Positions 56,354-64,000 of a stretch of DNA of 64,000 nucleotides are shown piece by piece. A model generated the notes under the pieces. It did no database searches and was not told the origin of the DNA. It saw nothing but the letters and a program-made list of their open reading frames with translations. Each line of letters opens with the position of its first letter. The first letter of the stretch is position 1. The translations under genes were made by a program, and so were the position numbers. Source of the stretch: Entomomonas asaccharolytica (lineage in GTDB: Bacteria > Pseudomonadota > Gammaproteobacteria > Pseudomonadales > Pseudomonadaceae); NCBI RefSeq assembly GCF_016653615.1, contig NZ_CP067393.1, forward strand, positions 1,069,673-1,133,672, given 5' to 3'.

Positions 56354-56380
56354 TATAAGTAGTTTTGATTTTCAGAAAAT

Positions 56381-56419
56381 CTAAAAGGCGCACTCTGGTT
56401 TTAGATGCGCCTTTTTTAG
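56381..56419 (+). terminator. Terminator after hupB
   Basis: CTAAAAGGCGCA and TGCGCCTTTTTTAG pair around a 13-base loop and end in a U run, 27 bases past the hupB stop. Confidence 0.85.
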
Positions 56420-56466
56420 TTAATTCATTGATGAGTTAAATAGCTTAAGCCACTTTCGGAGGGGGC

Positions 56467-58371
56467 ATGCTGCAAGAAATTAGAGATAAGTCACAGGGTT
56501 GGATTGCCAAGACAATCATTGGTGTTATCGTGCTTTTACTAGCCTTAACAGGTTTCGAAGCTATCTTTAGAGCAGTCAGTAATGATGGCGAGGTAGCCAG
56601 TGTTAATGGTGAAGGTATAGCAACAGCAGAGTTTAATGATACTTATCAGCAGCAACGCTATATTTTAAGTGCTAATGGTCAGTTTGATGGTACACCAGAG
56701 GCAGTTAAAGAGTTAAAGAAATTAGTAACAGATAATTTAATTAATTATCGTATACTTGTGCAAGCAGCTACTAATGCTGGCTTTAGTTATTTGCCAGAAG
56801 CTTATATTAAGCACGCAATTGAAAATAACCCTTTATATCAAACAAATGGTCAGTTTGATTATAGTCTTTTTGAACAAGATATTAGAAGTTATGGTTATGG
56901 ATCTGACAAACAGTTTGTAAGAGATCAATTAGACCGTAATTTATTGAGCCAATTACAAAGTGGCATAGTTGATGCCAATTTTGTTACAGACGATAGGACT
57001 CAATATTTAGCTAGTTTGTTAGAGCAAACGCGAGATTTCTCTTATAAAGAATTAGAAGCAAACAAAGTAGCTAATATTTCTGATGAAGAAATCAAAAATT
57101 GGTATGAAAATCACAAAGATACTCTAAAAACACCAGAGCAAGTAGTTTTAGAGTATATTGAGTTAAATAGAAATAGTTTTCTTGAGCAAACTACAGTATC
57201 TGATAAAGAGTTAAATGATCTTTATGCAAAGAAAGTAGTTGAGTTAAATAAAGCAGCGGTAAGACAAAGAATTGCTCATATATTAATTCCTATCACAGCT
57301 AATCAAACAGCAGAGCAAGCAAAAACTAAGATTGATGCCATTGAAGCTGAATTAAAGCAAGGTAAAGATTTTGCTGCTGTTGCAAAAGAACAATCACAGG
57401 ATACAGGAACGGCTGACAAAGGTGGTGATTTAGGTTTTGTTACCACTGAAGATTTACCTGACCCTGAAGCATTTGCTCCAGTATTAACCACACTAACCAA
57501 AGTAGGGGACGTTTCTGAGCCTGTTCTTTCGCGTTTTGGTTGGCATATTATTAAACTAACGGATGTTCAAAAAGCTTCTGTTCCTAGTTTTGAATCGTTA
57601 CGTGAGCAGTTAGCTGGTGAGCTAAAACAGCAAAAGGCGTATGACGCTTATTTAGCAGAACAAAGAAAGTTAGATGCTGCTGCCTATGAAAATTATGATA
57701 ACTTGGCACAAGTTGCTAAGGACTTTAATTTAACATTAAAAGAAACCAAACCTTTTGGTCGTGAAACAGGTTACGATGTTATTACCACTAACGATAAAGT
57801 TATTAAAGCAGCTTTTAGTGATAGTTTATTAAAGAATGAAGAAAATAGTGGGATTATTGAAGTAACACCTAATACTTCTATTATTGTTCATGTTAAACAG
57901 CATTTGCAGCCCTCTAATATGACCTTAGAGCAAGCGACACCAGAGATTAAAGTAGCATTACAGAAAGAAAAAACACAGTTAGAAGGTGAGCAATTAGTTG
58001 CTGATCTTAAAGCTGGAAAAGTTGCAATTAATGATACTTGGAAAACCTTTAAATCTGTAAAACAACCTTTACAGTTATCTGCAGAAGAGTTCCAAAAGCT
58101 ATCACTTACTCCTGACATTTTAGAGTCATTATTTGCAATACCTAAGCCTGTAGAGGATAAGCCTAGTATTTATGGTACTACCTTAAAAAATGGTAATTAT
58201 GCAGTGATTGCTCTGTCTAAGGTAAATGAGTTTGTGGGTAATTTATCTGATGAAGATAAACTACAATACCAAACATTGGCAGCTAATGACTCTGCCAATA
58301 AGCTTTGGGAAGAGTATAGGCAATATCTCAAAGATAATGCTGAAATCAAATATTTTGATAATGAAGAGTAA
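56467..58371 (+). CDS. ppiD: PpiD, periplasmic folding chaperone of the SecYEG translocon
   Basis: The protein has 634 residues. One N-terminal membrane helix (I-I-G-V-I-V-L-L-L-A-L-T-G-F) anchors a SurA_N-like chaperone region. A single parvulin domain near 260-370 (R-Q-R-I-A-H-I-L-I, G-G-D-L-G-F, S-E-P-V-L-S-R-F-G-W-H-I-I-K-L) follows, then a long C-terminal helical region. PpiD binds newly translocated proteins at the Sec exit. The parvulin domain is typically inactive in PpiD. GGAGG lies close upstream of the ATG. Confidence 0.94.
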   Translation: MLQEIRDKSQGWIAKTIIGVIVLLLALTGFEAIFRAVSNDGEVASVNGEGIATAEFNDTYQQQRYILSANGQFDGTPEAVKELKKLVTDNLINYRILVQAATNAGFSYLPEAYIKHAIENNPLYQTNGQFDYSLFEQDIRSYGYGSDKQFVRDQLDRNLLSQLQSGIVDANFVTDDRTQYLASLLEQTRDFSYKELEANKVANISDEEIKNWYENHKDTLKTPEQVVLEYIELNRNSFLEQTTVSDKELNDLYAKKVVELNKAAVRQRIAHILIPITANQTAEQAKTKIDAIEAELKQGKDFAAVAKEQSQDTGTADKGGDLGFVTTEDLPDPEAFAPVLTTLTKVGDVSEPVLSRFGWHIIKLTDVQKASVPSFESLREQLAGELKQQKAYDAYLAEQRKLDAAAYENYDNLAQVAKDFNLTLKETKPFGRETGYDVITTNDKVIKAAFSDSLLKNEENSGIIEVTPNTSIIVHVKQHLQPSNMTLEQATPEIKVALQKEKTQLEGEQLVADLKAGKVAINDTWKTFKSVKQPLQLSAEEFQKLSLTPDILESLFAIPKPVEDKPSIYGTTLKNGNYAVIALSKVNEFVGNLSDEDKLQYQTLAANDSANKLWEEYRQYLKDNAEIKYFDNEE

Positions 58372-58380
58372 GCAAATCAA

Positions 58381-58410
58381 ATTAAAAGCAGCCACTAAGC
58401 TGCTTTTAAT
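58381..58410 (+). terminator. Terminator after ppiD
   Basis: A perfect 12-bp stem ATTAAAAGCAGC/GCTGCTTTTAAT with a 6-base loop lies 9 bases past the ppiD stop, just before cvpA. Confidence 0.75.
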
Positions 58411-58433
58411 GATTATATGAAGTGAGAGCAACA

Positions 58434-58982
58434 GTGACATTTAATGAAATTGATTGGTGTATTATGGGCATCATCATTATTTCAACAGTGATTAGCTTAT
58501 GGAGAGGTTTTATCAAGGAAATTTTATCACTGATTATTTGGATAATGGCGGTAGTCGTTGCTTGGTTATATGGTGGTTCTTTTGCTGATTTTCTGACACC
58601 TAGTATAGAGATTCCATGGTTACGCGTTGTGATTAGTTGTGGAATTTTATTTATTTTAACCCTCGTAGTAGGAGCTATTATAAATTTTGTATTATCGCGT
58701 CTGATTAAAGCAACAGGACTTTCAGGAACAGATCGTTTTCTTGGTATGTTTTTTGGTGCGGCAAGGGGTGGTATAGCCATTGTGATATTTGTTGGTTTAT
58801 TAATGGATACACCAGCCAGCGAGTCTAATTGGTGGAAAGACTCTGAATTAATACCTCCTTTCTTGGTTGCTGCTAATTGGTCAAAAAATGTTGTTTTAGG
58901 TGGTTGGCAATCTGTACCACAGCCAGTTGATATTCCGCTTCAACCAAATACAGATTTACCTGTATCATCATCTTCTGAGTAG
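58434..58982 (+). CDS. cvpA: CvpA-family membrane protein
   Basis: The protein has 182 residues with four hydrophobic segments and the family start (T-F-N-E-I-D-W-x-I) followed by S-L-W-R-G-F-I-K-E-I-L-S-L-I-I-W. CvpA is an inner-membrane protein linked to colicin V export and envelope-stress tolerance, and its gene commonly precedes purF. GTG 58434 gives the conserved start. GTG 58422 is in frame but adds four residues. purF begins 19 bases downstream. Confidence 0.92.
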   Translation: MTFNEIDWCIMGIIIISTVISLWRGFIKEILSLIIWIMAVVVAWLYGGSFADFLTPSIEIPWLRVVISCGILFILTLVVGAIINFVLSRLIKATGLSGTDRFLGMFFGAARGGIAIVIFVGLLMDTPASESNWWKDSELIPPFLVAANWSKNVVLGGWQSVPQPVDIPLQPNTDLPVSSSSE

Positions 58983-59001
58983 CATAGTGAGGGTTTAATT
59001 C

Positions 59002-60507
59002 ATGTGTGGCATTGTAGGTATTGTAGGAAAAACAAATGTCAATCAGGCACTGTATGACGCTTTAATTGTTTTACAACACCGTGGACAAGATGCAGCAGGC
59101 ATTGTAACTTGTAAAGATAATAAATTATTCTTACGCAAAGATAATGGTCTCGTTCGAGATGTATTCCATACTAGACATATGCAACGCTTGGTGGGTAATT
59201 ATGGCATAGGGCATGTTCGTTATCCTACTGCTGGTTCATCTAGCTCAGCGGAAGCCCAACCTTTTTATGTGAACTCTCCTTATGGTATCACTTTAGCCCA
59301 TAATGGTAATTTGACGAATGTGGAGCAATTATCAAAAGAGACTTATGCATCAGATTTACGTCATGTTAATACCACCTCTGATTCTGAAGTATTGCTTAAT
59401 GCTTTTGCCCATGAATTAGCAAAATCTAAAAAATTACATTTAGCACCTGATGATATTTTTGATGCTGTGACAACATTATATCGCCGTTGTAGCGGTGGTT
59501 TTGCTGTAGTTTCAATGATTTTAGGTCATGGTATTGTAGCTTTTCGTGATCCTCATGGTATTCGTCCTATCGTATACGGTCATCGTCAGACAGAGTTAGG
59601 AATGGAATATATGGTGGCTTCTGAAAGTGTAGCGCTTAACGTATCAGGTTTTACACTGATTCGCGATTTAGCGCCTGGTGAAGCATTATATATCACAGAA
59701 GATGGTGACTTATTCACAAAGCAATGTGTAGAAGTTGAGAAATTTACACCTTGTATTTTTGAGTATGTGTATTTAGCACGTCCTGATTCTATTATGGATG
59801 GTATTTCTGTCTATAAATCCCGTTTAAAGATGGGTGAAAAGCTAGCAGAGAAAATACTACGAGAACGTCCAAATCATGATATTGATGTCGTTATCCCTAT
59901 TCCAGATACAAGTAGAACATCTGCTTTAGAGTTAGCCAATCATTTAGGGGTTAAGTTTAGAGAAGGTTTTATGAAAAACCGTTACATTGGACGGACTTTC
60001 ATTATGCCTGGCCAAGCAGAACGTAAGAAATCGGTAAGACAAAAACTTAATGCTATCGATTTGGAATTTAAAGATAAGAATGTGTTGTTAGTAGATGATT
60101 CCATTGTACGAGGAACTACTTGTAAGCAAATTGTTCAAATGGCTAGAGATGCTGGTGCTAAGAAAGTTTATTTTTGTTCAGCAGCTCCTGCGGTGCGCTA
60201 TCCTAATGTCTATGGTATTGATATGCCTAGCGTTCACGAGTTAATTGCACACAATCGTTCTACTGAAGAAGTGGCAGATTTAATCGGTACAGATTGGTTG
60301 ATTTATCAAGATTTGGAAGATTTAAAAGATGCTGTACGCTTTGAAGGTTCAGAGGTTCATGATTTTGATTGTGCGGTATTTGATGGACATTATGTAACTG
60401 GTGATGTAAGTGCTGAGTATTTAAATCATATTGAAGAAGAGCGTAACGATAAAATGCTTAACCAAAAGAAAGCTGAAACAGCTATTATTGAATTACATAA
60501 TAACTAG
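59002..60507 (+). CDS. purF: PurF, amidophosphoribosyltransferase
   Basis: The protein has 501 residues. It begins M-C-G-I-V-G-I-V; the Cys after Met removal is the glutaminase nucleophile. H-R-G-Q-D-A-A-G and the PRPP-binding loop [13 protein letters not shown] are intact. It makes 5-phosphoribosylamine from PRPP and glutamine, the first step of purine synthesis. It follows cvpA and precedes metZ by 31 bases, as in Pseudomonas. Confidence 0.97.
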   Translation: MCGIVGIVGKTNVNQALYDALIVLQHRGQDAAGIVTCKDNKLFLRKDNGLVRDVFHTRHMQRLVGNYGIGHVRYPTAGSSSSAEAQPFYVNSPYGITLAHNGNLTNVEQLSKETYASDLRHVNTTSDSEVLLNAFAHELAKSKKLHLAPDDIFDAVTTLYRRCSGGFAVVSMILGHGIVAFRDPHGIRPIVYGHRQTELGMEYMVASESVALNVSGFTLIRDLAPGEALYITEDGDLFTKQCVEVEKFTPCIFEYVYLARPDSIMDGISVYKSRLKMGEKLAEKILRERPNHDIDVVIPIPDTSRTSALELANHLGVKFREGFMKNRYIGRTFIMPGQAERKKSVRQKLNAIDLEFKDKNVLLVDDSIVRGTTCKQIVQMARDAGAKKVYFCSAAPAVRYPNVYGIDMPSVHELIAHNRSTEEVADLIGTDWLIYQDLEDLKDAVRFEGSEVHDFDCAVFDGHYVTGDVSAEYLNHIEEERNDKMLNQKKAETAIIELHNN

Positions 60508-60538
60508 TTATAACGATTGAAATGAGACAGTAGTAGAA

Positions 60539-61750
60539 ATGACTGATAAATGGCAGGCAGGTCGCTTAGATAGCGATTTGCAAGATGTTGGATTAGATAC
60601 ATTAGCAATTAGAGCAGGACAAGCAAGAAGCCCTGAGGGGGAGCATAGTGAGGCTTTATTTTTAACTTCAAGCTATGTTTTTGCTTCAGCAGCTGATGCA
60701 GCAGCACGTTTTGCTGGACAGGATGAAGGAAATGTCTATTCACGTTATACTAATCCTACTGTACGTAATTTTGAACAACGCTTAGCGGCTATGGAAGGGG
60801 CTGAACAGGCGGTAGCTACTGCGTCTGGCATGTCTGCTATTTTAGCGTTAGTAATGAGTTTGTGTAGTGCAGGCGATCATATCGTTGTTTCGCAAAGTGT
60901 CTTTGGCTCCACCATCAATTTATTTGAAAAATATTTTAAACGTTTTGCCATTGAAGTTGATTATGTACCTTTAGCTGATTTAGCAGCTTGGCAAGCCGTA
61001 TGTAAGCAAAATACTAAATTATTTTTTGCAGAGTCACCTTCTAACCCTTTATCTGAATTAGTCGATATTACTGCTTTAGCAGATTTAGCTCATAGTAAAG
61101 GGGTGCTGTTAGCGGTAGATAACAGTTTTTGTACTCCTGCATTGCAACAGCCTATTAAATTGGGTGCTGATATTGTCATGCATTCCGCGACTAAATATAT
61201 TGATGGCCAAGGCCGTTGTTTAGGTGGAGCGGTGGCAGGTCGTGCAGAGCATATGAAAGAGTTAGTAGGCTTTTTAAGAACAGCTGGGCCGACGATGAGC
61301 CCATTTAATGCATGGGTTTTTCTAAAGGGTTTAGAAACGTTGCGACTACGTATGCGCGCCCATAGTGATAATGCTTTATTACTAGCAGAGTGGTTAGTTA
61401 AGCAGCCGAATGTAGAAAAAGTTTATTATGCAGGGCTTATAGATCATCCTCAGTACGATTTAGCTAAGCGGCAACAACAAGGTTTTGGTGCTGTGTTAGG
61501 GTTTGATGTGGTAGGAGGAAAAGAAGCAGCTTGGCGTTTAATTGATGCTACTAAGCTAATTTCTATTACTGCTAACCTTGGCGATGCTAAAACGACAATT
61601 ACTCATCCTGCTACTACTACACATGGCAGAGTATCGCCTGAAGCAAGAGCAAAAGCAGGTATTAAGGATGGACTAGTTCGTATAGCTGTAGGGCTTGAAG
61701 ATATTGAAGATATTAAAACAGACTTAGCTAGAGGTTTGGCTGCTGTTTAA
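60539..61750 (+). CDS. metZ: MetZ, O-succinylhomoserine sulfhydrylase
   Basis: The protein has 403 residues in the Cys/Met-metabolism PLP family. The PLP lysine is Lys219 in H-S-A-T-K-Y-I-D-G. S-G-M-S-A-I and Y-S-R-Y-T-N-P-T are conserved. It joins sulfide to O-succinylhomoserine to give homocysteine, bypassing cystathionine. It belongs functionally with metX-metW at 10.3-12.1 kb. Its location after purF is the pseudomonad order and supports MetZ over cystathionine gamma-synthase. Confidence 0.93.
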   Translation: MTDKWQAGRLDSDLQDVGLDTLAIRAGQARSPEGEHSEALFLTSSYVFASAADAAARFAGQDEGNVYSRYTNPTVRNFEQRLAAMEGAEQAVATASGMSAILALVMSLCSAGDHIVVSQSVFGSTINLFEKYFKRFAIEVDYVPLADLAAWQAVCKQNTKLFFAESPSNPLSELVDITALADLAHSKGVLLAVDNSFCTPALQQPIKLGADIVMHSATKYIDGQGRCLGGAVAGRAEHMKELVGFLRTAGPTMSPFNAWVFLKGLETLRLRMRAHSDNALLLAEWLVKQPNVEKVYYAGLIDHPQYDLAKRQQQGFGAVLGFDVVGGKEAAWRLIDATKLISITANLGDAKTTITHPATTTHGRVSPEARAKAGIKDGLVRIAVGLEDIEDIKTDLARGLAAV

Positions 61751-61767
61751 CTTTGTTTTGTAGAAGT

Positions 61768-61796
61768 AAAAAAGCAGGCTTAAAGCCTGCTTTTTT
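61768..61796. terminator. Bidirectional terminator between metZ and argF
   Basis: A perfect 12-bp stem AAAAAAGCAGGC/GCCTGCTTTTTT with a 5-base loop separates convergent metZ and argF. Confidence 0.9.
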
Positions 61797-61801
61797 GTTA
61801 C

Positions 61802-62713
61802 TTAGTGAGCTTGTTGGTAAAGAAATTCAAGCAAGGCTTTTTGTGCATGTAATCTATTTTCAGCTTGCTGCCAAACCACCGAACGTGGATCATCCAATAA
61901 AGTTTCGCTAATCTCCTCGCCACGATGAGCAGGAAGGCAGTGCATAAAGATTACATCAGGGCTAGCTAAATCAAGTAACTGTTCAGTCACTTGGAAACCG
62001 TTGAATTTTTCTAATCGCTCTTGTGCTTCATCTTCTTGTCCCATAGAGGCAAATACATCAGTACTTACTAAATGAGCACCAGCTACCGCCTCTTTAGGAT
62101 CATCAGTAATCTGTACACGACCTTTTGCTAATTCTACAAAGCGTGGATTAGGTTCAAAACCTTTTGGACAAGCTACTTTTAATTGAAAATCAAATTGTAC
62201 AGCTGCTTCTGCATAGCTGTTACACATATTATTACCATCTCCAATCCATGCCACAGTTTTACCTGCAATATCACCACGCTGTTCGAAATAGGTTTGCATA
62301 TCTGCTAATAGTTGACAGGGGTGTAAATCGTCGGTTAGGGCATTAATCACAGGCACTCTTGAGTTTTTAGCAAACTCCGTAACATTGTCATGAGCAAAGG
62401 TTCTGATCATTACCATATCGACCATACTAGAGATGATAATGGCTGAATCATGAATGGTTTCGCCACGTCCTAACTGAGTATCTCTAGAAGCTAAGAAAAT
62501 AGCTTGACCACCGAGTTGAATCATACCTGCTTCAAATGAAACACGGGTACGGGTAGATGATTTTTCAAAAATCATCCCAAGAATACGACCATTTAGGGTG
62601 TTGTGAGGTATATTGTCACGACGCATTGTTTTTAGTTCTATGGCGCGCTTGATTAACTGCTTTAGTTCGTCTTTTGAGCAATCAAATAGTGACAGAAAGT
62701 GCCGTACACTCAT
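61802..62713 (-). CDS. argF: ArgF, anabolic ornithine carbamoyltransferase
   Basis: The protein has 303 residues. The carbamoyl-phosphate site [10 protein letters not shown] is near 53-62, H-P-C-Q-L-L-A-D near 131-138, and the ornithine/catalytic H-C-L-P-A-H-R-G near the C-terminus. It makes citrulline from ornithine and carbamoyl phosphate. The length and sequence fit the anabolic pseudomonad ArgF and not the longer catabolic ArcB. The region upstream is a 227-base AT-rich spacer shared with the GGDEF gene. Confidence 0.95.
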   Translation of the reverse strand: MSVRHFLSLFDCSKDELKQLIKRAIELKTMRRDNIPHNTLNGRILGMIFEKSSTRTRVSFEAGMIQLGGQAIFLASRDTQLGRGETIHDSAIIISSMVDMVMIRTFAHDNVTEFAKNSRVPVINALTDDLHPCQLLADMQTYFEQRGDIAGKTVAWIGDGNNMCNSYAEAAVQFDFQLKVACPKGFEPNPRFVELAKGRVQITDDPKEAVAGAHLVSTDVFASMGQEDEAQERLEKFNGFQVTEQLLDLASPDVIFMHCLPAHRGEEISETLLDDPRSVVWQQAENRLHAQKALLEFLYQQAH

Positions 62714-62940
62714 AAAAATTTTACCTTGCTGTTAATTTAAGAAATGGAGCTGATTAAATTATAGTCTTTGTAATGATGGTAAAAACTGATGTAAATAGAG
62801 AATTATGTCATAAAATCTTTTATAATAAAAGAATAACTATAGGACTTTAGGGTAATGGAGAGGCGAGTTAATTAATCTTTAGCTTGTAATAGTGTATAGT
62901 ATTATTAGCAAAGATTACCTAATAAGCCAGGTTAATATAA

Positions 62941-64000
62941 ATGGGATTTTTAAAAGATATTGCTGAGCGTAAACAATTTAAACGATATATGTTGGATGCT
63001 TGGCAACAATATTCTACGTTAAAGTCTTTAATACGAGAGCCTTTAATTTTAGTAGATATTCGTACAGGACGTATTATTGAGGTTAATGCACCTTTTGAAA
63101 GGATATTAGGCTGGTCTATCAAACAAGTAGTAGGCGTGCCAATTGCTGAGTTAGGTATATGGAAAGAATCTGCAAGAAATAAAATAGTTAAATTAATTCT
63201 AAAAAAACGTTCCGTTAAGCTAACAGATATTCAGTTAACGAGTATAGATGGCGATATTTTAACGGGTGAATTGTGTGCCAAAATAGTTCGTCTAAATGGA
63301 GGATTAGCGGTTTTAGCTACCTTTTATTATAGTCACAGTTTGATGACTGTAGAAAAGTTTTTTAATGTTAATGAAAGAGAGTTTTCCTCTGCATTTGATC
63401 CTACCACAGATGTCGTGACTGTTTCTGATTTTAAAACAGCTCAATATATTAAGGGAAATGAAGCACTTAAAAATCTTTTAGGGTATCAACAAGCAGATTT
63501 ATTGAAGCAAACGGAATTTGATATTGGGGTATGGGCTTCTGTTGAAGAGCGAACAGATTTTCTAAAGAAAGTACAAGAAGAAGGACCTCAGTTACTAGAA
63601 ACGGCTTTATATCGTCAAGAAGTAGGCTATATGCCTATTAAGTTTGTGGTAGATATTCTAAGTGCGGATAAAAAATATGTGATGATGGTTGGGCATGATG
63701 TTACCAATTTGCGTAAAGCAGAGCGTCGTGCTATACATCTGGCTTATCATGATCCTTTAACTAATTTACCTAATCGTAGCTTATTGTATGAGCGTTTAGA
63801 GCAGCAAATTAAATTGGTGCAACGTTATAATTTGCATGCTGCTTTGTTGTTCTTAGATTTAGACCATTTTAAAAATATTAATGATTCCATTGGGCATCCT
63901 ATTGGTGATGCTGTTTTAAAGATCGTAACCACACGTTTAAAAGCTAGTATCCGTACCAATGACACTGTTTCTCGAGTAGGCGGAGATGAGTTTATTATTC
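62941..64000 (+). CDS. PAS-PAS-GGDEF diguanylate-cyclase-type protein (3' end beyond window)
   Basis: The frame is open from ATG 62941 to the last base of the window, giving 353 residues so far. Two PAS-like regions lie at about 30-130 and 140-260 (V-N-A-P-F-E-R-I-L-G-W and N-E-A-L-K-N-L-L-G-Y). A GGDEF domain starts with H-D-P-L-T-N-L-P-N-R near 270, and the active-site G-G-D-E-F is intact near 348-352. It should synthesise cyclic di-GMP unless a following EAL domain changes its output. That part is not visible. The start has only AGGTTAAT as a weak ribosome-binding site. No signal peptide is present, so it is cytoplasmic. Confidence 0.85.
   Translation, partial: MGFLKDIAERKQFKRYMLDAWQQYSTLKSLIREPLILVDIRTGRIIEVNAPFERILGWSIKQVVGVPIAELGIWKESARNKIVKLILKKRSVKLTDIQLTSIDGDILTGELCAKIVRLNGGLAVLATFYYSHSLMTVEKFFNVNEREFSSAFDPTTDVVTVSDFKTAQYIKGNEALKNLLGYQQADLLKQTEFDIGVWASVEERTDFLKKVQEEGPQLLETALYRQEVGYMPIKFVVDILSADKKYVMMVGHDVTNLRKAERRAIHLAYHDPLTNLPNRSLLYERLEQQIKLVQRYNLHAALLFLDLDHFKNINDSIGHPIGDAVLKIVTTRLKASIRTNDTVSRVGGDEFII

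Overview
The window is one continuous stretch of a low-GC gammaproteobacterial chromosome. Gene content and local order match Pseudomonadaceae: hemW-rdgB-metW-metX-yggT-yggS divergent from pilT-pilU, fimL beside nudC, fabA-fabB, and tig-clpP-clpX-lon-hupB-ppiD followed elsewhere by cvpA-purF-metZ. The DNA is far more AT-rich than a typical Pseudomonas. This combination suggests an insect-gut-associated relative such as Entomomonas. That assignment rests on gene order and protein resemblance recalled from memory, not on a database search.

Positions 1-6.1 kb are accessory. They hold two related zinc-ribbon proteins (the first cut by the window edge), an unknown 167-residue protein, a RadC/JAB-family gene interrupted by one in-frame TAA, and a two-gene minus-strand module. 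That module is an SMC/ABC-like ATPase with an AbiJ-NTD3-like N-terminus followed by a zinc-finger HNH nuclease, which resembles the Septu (PtuA-PtuB) anti-phage system.

From 6.1 kb on, the content is mostly core. 6.3-13.5 kb carries an ornithine-type aminotransferase, ribosomal protein L31, hemW, rdgB, the methionine genes metW-metX, yggT and the PLP-homeostasis gene yggS. 13.6-15.8 kb carries the twitching ATPases pilT and pilU. 15.9-30 kb is mixed: secreted orphans, yigZ, an alpha/beta hydrolase, sohB, a TauE/SafE permease, nudC, fimL, kup, adenine deaminase and dapD. It ends with a decayed kptA remnant that is not an open reading frame. 30-36 kb has an unusual three-repeat secreted protein, an HU gene, an MFS transporter and ntrB-ntrC, with a recognisable sigma-54 promoter and NtrC box upstream. 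36-48 kb is envelope and lipid metabolism: mlaA, fabA-fabB, gpsA, omega-amidase plus methionine aminotransferase, a giant DUF2339 membrane protein, and fadB without an adjacent fadA.

48-64 kb has a class III adenylate cyclase (CyaB type), the proteostasis block tig-clpP-clpX-lon-hupB-ppiD, cvpA-purF, metZ, argF and the start of a PAS-PAS-GGDEF protein that leaves the window.

Functional links: metX, metW and metZ together give the O-acylhomoserine direct-sulfhydrylation route to homocysteine. pilT, pilU, fimL and cyaB are parts of the pseudomonad surface-motility/cAMP circuit. No rRNA, tRNA, CRISPR array or complete insertion sequence was recognised.
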